From Bacteroidales bacterium UBA1722 (lineage in GTDB: Bacteria; Bacteroidota; Bacteroidia; Bacteroidales; UBA932): 9,571 bases of DNA. Below, in pieces: positions 1-6,775 of this stretch (position 1 is its first letter; every line of letters begins with the position of its first letter). Under the pieces are notes generated by a model. That model was given only the letters and a program-made list of their open reading frames with translations, searched no databases and was not told where the DNA came from. A program made the position numbers and the translations under genes. The stretch spans positions 1 to 9,571 of the forward strand of contig DCIQ01000198.1 of NCBI GenBank assembly GCA_002317435.1, read 5' to 3'.

Positions 1-25
1 AAAACGAAATGTACAATTTCGTTTT
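1..25. repeat. 25-bp palindrome, left copy of flanking inverted repeat
   Basis: The ten-base arms AAAACGAAAT and ATTTCGTTTT are perfect reverse complements around a GTACA centre. Bases 1-16 are also the exact reverse complement of 402-417. The repeat may extend left of the window. It could be a recombinase or transposase site, a regulator site, or, less likely because the stem is AT-rich, a bidirectional terminator. Confidence 0.6.
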
Positions 26-401
26 TCTTACCAATTGTTCGGAACACCGTCCGGCCCGTGGATGATGCGTTCTGGAGCGCACACCGCCCCGGCGACAGAT
101 GGGGCTGCCAGTGCTCGCTCGTGGCCACCGACGACCCCGCCACCGATGTCCCCAAGGACGTCTTCGAGGCGCCCGACCCCGGACTTGACAACAACCCCGC
201 CGATGACGGTAAACTCTTCAGCGACTCCCACCCCTACTTCCCGGACTCCTGCGCCACCTGCCCGTTCAATACGGGATACAGCAACTCAGGGACACCGACA
301 AACAAGGCCGACAGAGAATGCTGCACATGCAGTAAGATTGCAGGTGTCATTGGTCGACAAACGGTCAGCGATATGCGGCAGTACTTCCCGGGGTCCCTCA
401 G

Positions 402-417
402 TTGTACATTTCGTTTT
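402..417. repeat. Right copy of 16-bp flanking inverted repeat
   Basis: TTGTACATTTCGTTTT is a 16/16 match to the reverse complement of positions 1-16. In direct orientation it also matches TGTACA(A)TTTCGTTTT at 10-25 apart from one inserted A. It lies where the GC-rich phage-like fragment gives way to AT-rich DNA, so it behaves like a boundary. Whether it is a terminal inverted repeat or a recombination (att-like) remnant is unknown. Confidence 0.55.
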
Positions 418-429
418 CATGCCCGTAGA

Positions 430-467
430 TGTAAATGAATTTTACACAGATGTAAAGAATCTTTACA
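430..467. promoter_or_regulatory. Tandem 17-bp palindromes, probable protein-binding array
   Basis: The first palindrome, 430-446, is TGTAAA-TGAAT-TTTACA. The second, 451-467, is TGTAAAG-AAT-CTTTACA. Both are perfect inverted repeats, share the TGTAAA/TTTACA half-sites with the same end-to-end length, and begin exactly 21 bp apart, about two turns of B-DNA. The direct repeat AGATGTAAA (427-435, 448-456) follows the same period. This geometry suits two dimers of a regulator bound on one face of the helix, upstream of the permease gene whose start is 175 bp away. A transposase-binding array belonging to the adjacent phage-like remnant is an alternative. I cannot assign the site to a known regulator. 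Confidence 0.55.
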
Positions 468-641
468 GGCATATTCCGTGAGATATTTTTAAATGCTTAT
501 TTTTCAATAAATTATTCTGAAAGGCACAGTATATGCTTTTTTTGTTTGAAAAAGGGGTTGTCATAACATGGTATCTGATATCAACTGCTATGGAAAGATT
601 GCCAAGTTTTTATCATGATTATGTAAAATGGGTTGTAACGT
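468..641 (+). other. AT-rich upstream region of the permease gene
   Basis: This 174-bp stretch holds no gene that I can support. It is AT-rich and presumably contains the promoter and leader of the permease, but no perfect TAnnTTTG -7 element is present. TATTTTTA (484-491) and TATTTTTC (499-506) each differ at only the last position, and TATGC followed by a run of T and G (532-546) is a looser candidate. A short open frame here (from 533) runs into the permease gene in another frame and has no recognisable product. Confidence 0.4.
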
Positions 642-2972
642 ATGATTATAAAGCAAATCAAGTATCTTATGCGACAGTATCCGCTGTCACTTGCAATGAG
701 CTTTATCGGCTTGACATGTGCTTTTTCGGCGTTTATGGTCATAAGCCATCAGGTGGAATATGAGATGTCTTTCGACACTTGCCATCCTACGTCGGAAAGA
801 GTGTACAGGGCGGACAAGAAAGACGATTTTTCATTATTCAGGAATATTCTGCCGAGAGGTTTCTCTGACGATATCATCGCTTCATCTCCACACATCGTCG
901 CCGGGTGTTCCTTCTGCCCATTTTTCGGCGATTCCCATTTCTCCACGACGGATGAGGATCCCATCGGATTCAAGAAGCAGATGGATATCGTCACTCCTGG
1001 ATTTATCGAAGTGTTCGGAATCGATATGATCGAAGGGGATTCCCATTCTCTCGATGCACCGAACAGTATTATAATCCCGAAATCGCTGGCAGATGCCATA
1101 TTCCACGGAGAGAACGCGGTAGGCCGGATGATTCACTCTGAGAGCGGGTACGTGCTCAAAGAGACTGACGGCGTGGCGACCGTAACGGGTGTGTACAGTG
1201 ATTTTCCATCCAATACACAGCTTGAAAACAATGTCTATCTTTCGGCGGGACATATGCAGGAGGACTCATACAGCGCAGCCAACTTCATCTGCTATCTGCT
1301 TCTTGATGATTTGGACAACAGGCAGACAGTCGAGGATAATTTCAATGGTTCGTACGATTTCGGGGCATTCAATGACTGGTTGACCCCTATCGAACTCATC
1401 AAGTTTACCGATATCTATTTCCGTAATGAAGGCGATGTCTATAAAAGCGGCAGCTATTCCCAGCTTATTCTGCTCATCACCATCGCCGTCCTGGTGCTTC
1501 TGACCGGAATAATCAACTTTATGAACTTTTATATAGCGCTGACACCCGTGCGTATGAAGGGCGTAAATACGCGTATGGTGTTCGGTGCGTCCAAATCGTC
1601 CCTGCGGAGTGAAGTGATGGGAGAATCACTGATATGGTGCCTGTTAGCTTTCGCATTGGCTCTGACGCTCTTCGATACTCTGTGCAAGGCATTAAGCATA
1701 AGCGGACTTATCCCGGACACGTTCGCACTGGGCTCTTCACCGGTATTGCTGCTTATAGCTGTGATCGCCGCGGTCTTCACAGGAGCCACGGCAGGAATAC
1801 TGCCCGGCATATACAGCACATCACTGCGGCCTGCTCTCGCTCTGAAAGGCAGCTTCGGGCTTTCCAAATCCGGGCGTATCATGCGGACCGCTCTCGTATA
1901 TGTCCAGATTACTGTATCTTTCATTCTGCTGATCTACATACTCTCCATAGAGCGGCAGAGCCGTTACATGAAGGATTATCCGTGCGGATACGACAAGGAG
2001 AATCTTGCAGCAGTCGATATTGGCGTCAAGAACTCGGAAAAGTATCGGGACTGGCTGAAAGAAAGTTTGTGTTCTGTCCCCGGAATAGAGGGTGTCGTAT
2101 TCGCTTCGGAACTTTTGGGCAGTTCGGATGTCTACAGTACCAGTTCCTGCGATTTCGAACAAGGCAATACCGTCATGATGAACGTAATTTTATGCACTCC
2201 CGATTTTCCGACCCTGATCGGACTTGATGTGGTAGAAGGAACCGGCTTTACAGAATCAAGCCACGATGTCTTCCTGCTGACGGAAAATCTCAAGAATGTG
2301 GGGGCGGAAGCGAGAAAATATTCTGAAGAGTTTGAGGTGTGCGGCTTCGTAAATACGGTAAACATCACTTCGCTGAGAAAGGCTGAATCGTATGTCGCTT
2401 TTGAAACCAGAGGAGAGGCTTGCCGATCTGATTTTTCTTGCGTCTATATAAGACTGGCAGACAATGCCGACCGCGGCAATGTCACATCCGAAATCAGAAA
2501 AATATTGAAGGAGATGAATCCGGTGCAGACCTATGATATCCTTTATTACGACAATATGGCGGGCATGTTATATGGTGGAGAAGAGCGTCTGCGTAAAGAG
2601 ATTTGGGTATTCTCGATACTGGCGATTCTCCTTTCGCTCACAGGTATCTGGAGCCAGACTCTTATGGATGTGAAATACAGGAGAAAAGAAATTTCCGTCA
2701 AGCGTGTGATGGGGGCGTCGGAAAGGCAGATGCTCCTCGAAGGCATGCGCCATTATGCGATTATGACAGGTGTCTGCTTCGTGATCGCCGTGCCGTTCGC
2801 TTATGTGGTATCCGAACGGTATCTGAGTCAGTTCGCCCGTCGGGCGGGAATATCGCCGCTGGCATTTCTGCTCAGTCTTGCGGCTGTGTCTGTCCTCACG
2901 TTATCGGTCGTGGCTTACCATTACCTGGTATGCTTGCGCACCAATCCTGCGGAAGTCCTGAAGCATGAATAG
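642..2972 (+). CDS. FtsX/MacB-family ABC transporter permease
   Basis: A 776-residue inner-membrane protein with duplicated FtsX architecture. It has an N-terminal helix (about 15-35), a first large extracytoplasmic MacB-type domain (36-272), three helices (about 273-300, 329-351, 366-392), a second-module helix (416-436), a second extracytoplasmic domain (437-652), and three C-terminal helices (653-672, 705-724, 738-762). Two FtsX signature loops are visible: RMKGVNTRMVFGAS near 304-317 and RRKEISVKRVMGAS at 680-693. The C-terminus ends NPAEVLKHE, as is usual in Bacteroidota members. Such permeases pair with an ATPase to move lipids, peptides or antibiotics, or to signal across the envelope; no ATPase is encoded nearby, so the substrate is unknown. 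The start at 642 puts the first helix at the usual place; no strong ribosome site precedes it. A 109-bp gap with its own promoter element separates it from the biosynthetic operon, so a link to that pathway is unproven. Confidence 0.9.
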   Translation: MIIKQIKYLMRQYPLSLAMSFIGLTCAFSAFMVISHQVEYEMSFDTCHPTSERVYRADKKDDFSLFRNILPRGFSDDIIASSPHIVAGCSFCPFFGDSHFSTTDEDPIGFKKQMDIVTPGFIEVFGIDMIEGDSHSLDAPNSIIIPKSLADAIFHGENAVGRMIHSESGYVLKETDGVATVTGVYSDFPSNTQLENNVYLSAGHMQEDSYSAANFICYLLLDDLDNRQTVEDNFNGSYDFGAFNDWLTPIELIKFTDIYFRNEGDVYKSGSYSQLILLITIAVLVLLTGIINFMNFYIALTPVRMKGVNTRMVFGASKSSLRSEVMGESLIWCLLAFALALTLFDTLCKALSISGLIPDTFALGSSPVLLLIAVIAAVFTGATAGILPGIYSTSLRPALALKGSFGLSKSGRIMRTALVYVQITVSFILLIYILSIERQSRYMKDYPCGYDKENLAAVDIGVKNSEKYRDWLKESLCSVPGIEGVVFASELLGSSDVYSTSSCDFEQGNTVMMNVILCTPDFPTLIGLDVVEGTGFTESSHDVFLLTENLKNVGAEARKYSEEFEVCGFVNTVNITSLRKAESYVAFETRGEACRSDFSCVYIRLADNADRGNVTSEIRKILKEMNPVQTYDILYYDNMAGMLYGGEERLRKEIWVFSILAILLSLTGIWSQTLMDVKYRRKEISVKRVMGASERQMLLEGMRHYAIMTGVCFVIAVPFAYVVSERYLSQFARRAGISPLAFLLSLAAVSVLTLSVVAYHYLVCLRTNPAEVLKHE

Positions 2973-3029
2973 AAAATGGGCGGAATCCTTCGGATCAGGC
3001 ATTTCTTTCAGCACAGGCAGGGCGTAAAA

Positions 3030-3052
3030 TTGTACAAAAGGTGTTATATTTG
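3030..3052 (+). promoter_or_regulatory. Bacteroidota-type promoter for the biosynthetic operon
   Basis: TATATTTG at 3045-3052 is a perfect match to the TAnnTTTG -7 element used by the Bacteroidota primary sigma factor. It lies about 30 bp upstream of the ketoreductase start, in the only sizeable gap before the operon. A TTG (3030-3032, within TTGTACA) stands upstream but only 12 bp from the -7 box, shorter than the usual spacing, so the -33 contact is uncertain. The inferred transcript would have a leader of about 25 nt. Confidence 0.6.
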
Positions 3053-3081
3053 CCTTTCAAAATATCAAGAAAATTATCGAA

Positions 3082-3822
3082 ATGAAGTCTGACAGGAAAT
3101 ATGCACTGGTTACGGGAGGTTCCCGCGGTATCGGTCGTGCAGTATGTCTCGAACTGGCCTCGAAAGGCTATAACATCATAATCAATTATGTGTCCAATAT
3201 GGAAGCTGCGTCACAGACAGCAGCTCTGGTGGAAGAGAAGGGGGTAGGGTGCGAACTCCTCCAGTTCGACGTATCTGACGAAAATCAGGTGGAGAAGGCA
3301 CTTGGACAATGGAATGAAAAGCATCCTGACGATTATATCGAAGTGCTCGTGAATAATGCCGGTGTCCGCGCTGATGCCCTGATGATATTTATGGAGGACG
3401 AACAGTGGAACAGGGTTCTCCACACCACACTGAATGGCTTTTTCTATGTGACCAGACGCCTTCTCAAGCCTATGGTCACCAAACGTTACGGCCGCATAGT
3501 AAACATAGCCTCCCTCTCCGGACTCAAGGGGCTTCCCGGACAGGCCAATTACTCGGCGGCGAAGGCCGCTCTCATAGGAGCCACTAAGGCTGTGGCTCAG
3601 GAAGTGGCCAGAAGAGGCGTGACCGTGAATGCCGTCGCCCCCGGATTCATAGCTACCGATATGACCAAAGACCTCGACGAAGCCGCACTGAAGGCCACCA
3701 TCCCCATGAACCGTTTCGGTCGTCCTGAAGAAATCGCTTCTGTGGTGGGATTTCTGGCATCTGAGGCTGCTTCTTATGTCACGGGTGAAGTGATATCCAT
3801 AAACGGGGGTCTGTACTCATAG
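3082..3822 (+). CDS. fabG: 3-oxoacyl-ACP reductase (FabG-like ketoreductase)
   Basis: A 246-residue cytosolic short-chain dehydrogenase/reductase, the usual FabG length, that reduces 3-oxoacyl-ACP to 3-hydroxyacyl-ACP with NADPH. The Rossmann glycine motif TGGSRGIG is at 11-18, NNAG at 91-94, and the catalytic tetrad is complete: N118, S144, Y157 and K161 (YSAAK at 157-161). The C-terminal PGFIATDM and YVTGEVISINGG segments are typical of FabG. It is the first gene after the operon promoter, and the acyltransferase gene starts 14 nt beyond its stop. Its position with ketosynthases, ACP and dehydratase suggests it is the dedicated ketoreductase of a polyene pathway (the role of ApeQ in aryl polyene clusters), not the housekeeping FabG; that assignment is inferred from context. 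Confidence 0.95.
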   Translation: MKSDRKYALVTGGSRGIGRAVCLELASKGYNIIINYVSNMEAASQTAALVEEKGVGCELLQFDVSDENQVEKALGQWNEKHPDDYIEVLVNNAGVRADALMIFMEDEQWNRVLHTTLNGFFYVTRRLLKPMVTKRYGRIVNIASLSGLKGLPGQANYSAAKAALIGATKAVAQEVARRGVTVNAVAPGFIATDMTKDLDEAALKATIPMNRFGRPEEIASVVGFLASEAASYVTGEVISINGGLYS

Positions 3823-3836
3823 AAACATAGTCTCAG

Positions 3837-4748
3837 TTGGACAATAAAGGCCGGATACAGTGGCGGGGCAGGACTTCCGGGGGAAGAGCCGGGCATGATG
3901 CTCTGGTATGTCTCCTGAGATATCTTCCGGTTTTCGTCATATATTTTTTCATGTCATTCGTGGCACTGTGGCTCTTTTGTGTCCATGCCGAAGAAAGAAA
4001 ATCCATAATCCGCTATTTCAGGCGCGTACTCGGTTACGGTCCGCTGCGTGCCGTATGCATGGCGGTGAAGAACCATCTGCTCTTCGGGATGATGATAGTC
4101 GACAGGTTCGCGGTATATGCGAAGGGGGTGGACATCATCAAAGTCTGTTTTGACGCTGAAAACAATGATTTCATAAATCTCTGTCGGAAAGAAAAGGGGA
4201 TAGTCATAGCCAGCGCCCACGTGGGAAATTTCGAAATAGGTGGTTATGTACTCAGGCAGAACTTGAAGAGAATACATATATTCTCCTACGCCGGCGAAGA
4301 GGCATCCCTCCAGGACAAGAGAAAAACTGCCCTCGGCACCAGTGATGTCGTAATGGAATATGCATCCGACGGGGTATCGAATCTCCTTAACATAAAGAAT
4401 ATCCTTGAGGGGGGAGATGTGGTGGCGATGCTCTGTGACAGATTCGTGTCGGGTGAAAAGCGCCGTGAAGTTACCTTTATGGGACAGCCTGCCGCACTGC
4501 CGGACGGAATGTTCCGAATCGCCGAAAAACTGAACGTGCCGGTGGTGTCCTTCTTCGTGCTCAGGACAGGTTACCTGAAATATAAGGCATATATCCGGGA
4601 ATTGTGTCCCGACCAGGAGACACGATATTCCCGGGGAGAGAAGACGGAGGCTTTCCTGAATGGATATCTTTCGGATATGGAGAAAGTTGTCTCAGAATAT
4701 CCGGAGCAGTGGTTCAACTATTTTGACTTTTGGAATTATGCAGATTGA
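3837..4748 (+). CDS. Lysophospholipid acyltransferase family protein (LpxL/HtrB-like)
   Basis: A 303-residue membrane-associated acyltransferase of the LPLAT / LpxL-HtrB superfamily. A hydrophobic segment (about 27-49) near the N-terminus anchors it. The HX4E catalytic motif is H128-VGNF-E133 (sequence AHVGNFEIGG). A downstream DRF (201-203), FMGQPAALPDG (214-224) and the C-terminal QWFNYFDFW (291-299) match the family pattern. The start is taken as TTG at 3837: an in-frame stop lies just upstream at 3828-3830, the next in-frame ATG (codon 39) would remove the anchor, and the N-terminal WRGRTSGG motif typical of the family in these clusters needs the early start. In aryl polyene clusters a relative is thought to transfer the polyene or fatty acyl group to a lipid scaffold; here that role is inferred. 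The last 11 nt overlap the dehydratase gene. Confidence 0.88.
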   Translation: MDNKGRIQWRGRTSGGRAGHDALVCLLRYLPVFVIYFFMSFVALWLFCVHAEERKSIIRYFRRVLGYGPLRAVCMAVKNHLLFGMMIVDRFAVYAKGVDIIKVCFDAENNDFINLCRKEKGIVIASAHVGNFEIGGYVLRQNLKRIHIFSYAGEEASLQDKRKTALGTSDVVMEYASDGVSNLLNIKNILEGGDVVAMLCDRFVSGEKRREVTFMGQPAALPDGMFRIAEKLNVPVVSFFVLRTGYLKYKAYIRELCPDQETRYSRGEKTEAFLNGYLSDMEKVVSEYPEQWFNYFDFWNYAD

Positions 4749-5172
4749 CCCGCATACGGATCCCTCTTCGGTGGACATAGCCGACCTTCTTCCCCAGAAG
4801 AAACCGTTCCTTATGGTGGACCGACTGTGTGAGTATACCCCAAAGCGCAGCATCACTGATTTCGTGGTCACGGCAGAAAATCCTTTCGTTTCGGAAGGAG
4901 TGTTTCGTGAAGGGGGCGTCATAGAGAATGCGGCCCAGAGTTGTGCGGCCCACAACGGATGGAGGAATTTTCTGGAAGGACTGCCGGTCAGGCTCGGAGC
5001 CGTCGGGGTGGTCAGAAATTTTGATTTCCATTCTTTACCGGTGGCAGGAGATAATATTACTACCGAAATCGAAGTTTTGGAATTCGTATTTGATGTAATA
5101 CTTATGAAAGCGACTGTCCGTTCGGGAGAGAAACTGATAGCGGAAGGAGAAATGAAATTGTCACTGTTATAG
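4738..5172 (+). CDS. Hotdog-fold 3-hydroxyacyl-ACP dehydratase-like protein
   Basis: A 144-residue single-hotdog protein resembling FabZ and the ApeI/ApeP dehydratases of aryl polyene pathways, which remove water from 3-hydroxyacyl-ACP to give the enoyl group. The N-terminal LLPQKKPFLMVDRL aligns with the FabZ LPHRxPFLLVDR motif, but the catalytic His is replaced by Gln. The second catalytic position, the Glu within GGVIENAAQ, is kept. It could be an active variant or the non-catalytic half of a heteromeric dehydratase. The ATG at 4738 is preferred over in-frame ATG 4660, because the extra 26 residues would lie inside the acyltransferase coding sequence and have no family counterpart. It overlaps the acyltransferase gene by 11 nt, suggesting translational coupling, and the thioesterase gene follows after 12 nt. 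Confidence 0.85.
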   Translation: MQIDPHTDPSSVDIADLLPQKKPFLMVDRLCEYTPKRSITDFVVTAENPFVSEGVFREGGVIENAAQSCAAHNGWRNFLEGLPVRLGAVGVVRNFDFHSLPVAGDNITTEIEVLEFVFDVILMKATVRSGEKLIAEGEMKLSLL

Positions 5173-5184
5173 AAGGATACAGTT

Positions 5185-5637
5185 ATGAGAGAGATGAAAT
5201 TACCGGATCATTCCGATTCGAAACTGATGGCTTCCTGTACCGTACGTGTCAGGTTCAGTGAGGTGGATTCGGTGAGAATCGCCTGGCATGGTTCTTATGC
5301 CCTGTATTTCGAAGATGCCAGAGAGGAGTTCGGCAGGAAATATGGTCTGGATTATATGACCATCTTCAGCAACGGCTATTATGCTCCTCTCGTGGAGCTG
5401 GATTTCAGATTCGTCAAACCTCTTCTCTATGGAGATACCGCCAGAGTGGATATCTATTATGTGAATACCCGTTCCGCAAAACTGATTTTCGATTATGAAA
5501 TCCGTTCGGAAAAGGATAACGGACTCCTCGCGTTCGGTCACTCTGTCCAGGCTTTTCTGGACCGGGATTACCGGCTCGTCCTGTATTCCCCGGATTTCTA
5601 CGTGAAGTGGAAACAAACCAACGGATTGTCGAAGTAA
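5185..5637 (+). CDS. Acyl-CoA/acyl-ACP thioesterase, 4HBT hotdog family
   Basis: A 150-residue YbgC/FcbC-type hotdog thioesterase that would hydrolyse an acyl thioester. The segment FSEVDSVRIAWHGSYALYFE (24-43) aligns with the family pattern YxDTDxxGxVxHxxYxxYFE: D28 matches the catalytic Asp, H35 the conserved His and E43 the conserved Glu, followed by AREEF. The usual DTD reads EVD here. ELDFRFVKPLLYGD (about 72-85) is the second family signature. The start at 5185 is supported by AAGGA at 5173-5177 with suitable spacing; ATG at 5194 is a possible alternative. Within the operon it may release or edit the polyene chain (compare ApeK). Its product could equally be a proofreading enzyme for stalled ACPs. 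Confidence 0.85.
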   Translation: MREMKLPDHSDSKLMASCTVRVRFSEVDSVRIAWHGSYALYFEDAREEFGRKYGLDYMTIFSNGYYAPLVELDFRFVKPLLYGDTARVDIYYVNTRSAKLIFDYEIRSEKDNGLLAFGHSVQAFLDRDYRLVLYSPDFYVKWKQTNGLSK

Positions 5638-5653
5638 AAGATGTAACTGTACG

Positions 5654-6775
5654 ATGGTCTGTCTGTTATCGGATAATATCATTTCCCCTTTGGGAGTCAC
5701 TGCGCAGGAGAATTGGGAGGCTGTGCTGAATGGAAAGTCCGGTGTACGTCCCAGAGGAAAGGTATTCGGTGTAGGAGATGATTTTACCGGTTCTCTTCTG
5801 GAACGGGATGCGATAGAACCGCTTGGGGAGGGCTTTACTTTTTTCGAGACTCTCATGATCCGTTCCGCTGAAGATGCCGTCGGCAGAGCCGGCATCGATC
5901 CTTCGGACCATCGTGTGGCATTCGTCATATCGACCACCAAAGGGAATTCCGACCTGATAGGAGAAGTTCCGGACAGGGAAGTGATGTTGTGGTATTCAGC
6001 CCGGAAAATCGCATCATATTTCGGAAATCCCAATATACCCGTCGTGGTGTCGAATGCCTGTATCTCTGGAGGGTGTGCCCAGTATGCGGCCAAGATGCTG
6101 TTGGATGATGAGAATTCCGGCACTGACTGGGTGGTGGCCGTCGGGGGAGATGTGATGTCCAGGTTCATAGTCTCCGGATTCCAGTCATTCAAGGCACTTT
6201 CCGCACAGGTGTGCAGACCTTTCGATATCTCCAGAAACGGATTGAATCTTGGAGAAGGAGCGGCTACCATGGTTTTCTCGAGGAATCCTTCAAGTGGCAG
6301 CAATATAGTGCTGACCGGATGTGCTTTAAGAAATGATGCCAATCATATTTCAGGCCCGTCAAGGACGGGTGAAGGACTTCATAATGCCATAGAAAGCGCA
6401 TATTCGCAGTCCGGTCTTCGTCGGGAGGATACCGCTTTCATCTGTGCCCACGGGACATCGACTCTGTACAACGATGAGATGGAATCCATAGCTTTCACCC
6501 GTTCAAACCTCTCGTCAGTTCCTGTGACATGCCTGAAACCCCATTTCGGACACACTCTCGGGGCGGCCGGTCTGCTGGAAGCTGTTCTTTCAGTCCGCGC
6601 TTTGAGGAACGGGGTGGTATTTCCGATAATGACCTATTCGGAAAAGGGTGTCTCGGGGGACATTTCTCCTGTCCGTGAGACCGGGAAGACCGACAGGAAG
6701 GCATTTCTGAAAACATTGTCAGGTTTCGCGGGGAGCAATGCCGCATTAATATATGAGGAGGTCGTATGCCGGTAA
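5654..6775 (+). CDS. Beta-ketoacyl-ACP synthase, KAS II-like (KS1)
   Basis: A 373-residue thiolase-fold ketosynthase that would condense malonyl-ACP with the growing acyl chain. The full catalytic triad is visible: nucleophile C136 in VSNACISGG, H266 in CAHGTSTLYND and H300 in KPHFGHTLGAAG, with K295 of the KxxxxH motif. It is somewhat shorter than the usual 400-410 residues, because the N-terminal half is compact. The N-terminus, LLSDNIISPLG, is the start typical of this group, supporting ATG 5654. NACISG replaces the common TACSSG. It lies 16 nt after the thioesterase gene and overlaps the half-size ketosynthase by 10 nt. The pairing suggests these two adjacent products might form a heterodimer, as ketosynthase and chain-length factor do in type II polyketide systems; this is inference. 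Confidence 0.93.
   Translation: MVCLLSDNIISPLGVTAQENWEAVLNGKSGVRPRGKVFGVGDDFTGSLLERDAIEPLGEGFTFFETLMIRSAEDAVGRAGIDPSDHRVAFVISTTKGNSDLIGEVPDREVMLWYSARKIASYFGNPNIPVVVSNACISGGCAQYAAKMLLDDENSGTDWVVAVGGDVMSRFIVSGFQSFKALSAQVCRPFDISRNGLNLGEGAATMVFSRNPSSGSNIVLTGCALRNDANHISGPSRTGEGLHNAIESAYSQSGLRREDTAFICAHGTSTLYNDEMESIAFTRSNLSSVPVTCLKPHFGHTLGAAGLLEAVLSVRALRNGVVFPIMTYSEKGVSGDISPVRETGKTDRKAFLKTLSGFAGSNAALIYEEVVCR

Larger units (their letters stand above)
1..438 (+). pseudogene. Fragment of a Mu gpF-like phage head morphogenesis gene
   Basis: The frame is open from the left edge to a TAA at 436-438 and has no convincing start of its own. Residues encoded from about 40 to 135 carry VRPVDDAFWSAHRPGDRWGCQC and a following ATDDPATDVP segment. 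This resembles the C-terminal tail of Mu gpF / SPP1 gp7-type minor head proteins, where a PVDDPFW...PPNGWxCRC motif is typical. A further SDSHPYFPDSCATCPFN stretch follows, after which I recognise nothing. The usual N-terminal 200 or more residues are absent, and the last codons run through an inverted-repeat sequence, so this is most likely a decayed or transplanted piece, not a working gene. It is visibly richer in G+C than the AT-rich DNA after it. The family call rests on motif memory only, and the true fragment limits are uncertain. Confidence 0.5.

Noticed and set aside
533..763. Small open frame of 76 codons upstream of the permease
   Set aside because: It overlaps the permease start in another frame, has no recognisable features, and lies in AT-rich promoter-like DNA.
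1634..2227. 197-codon plus-strand frame inside the permease gene
   Set aside because: Out of frame with a continuous 776-residue permease whose helices and FtsX motifs span it; Arg/His/Ser-rich nonsense composition.
2984..2998. Possible terminator hairpin after the permease (ATCC-TTC-GGAT)
   Set aside because: The stem is only 4 bp and is not followed by a T-run, so it is not supportable as a terminator.
4660..4737. Earlier in-frame ATG for the dehydratase, adding 26 residues
   Set aside because: The extra residues fall within the acyltransferase coding sequence and have no counterpart in FabZ/ApeI-like proteins; ATG 4738 gives the normal length.
5200..6342. Long antisense open frame (380 codons) on the minus strand
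   Set aside because: It lies wholly opposite the thioesterase and ketosynthase 1 genes, both with clear catalytic motifs. Its protein shows no recognisable domain, and it is explained by third-position base bias.
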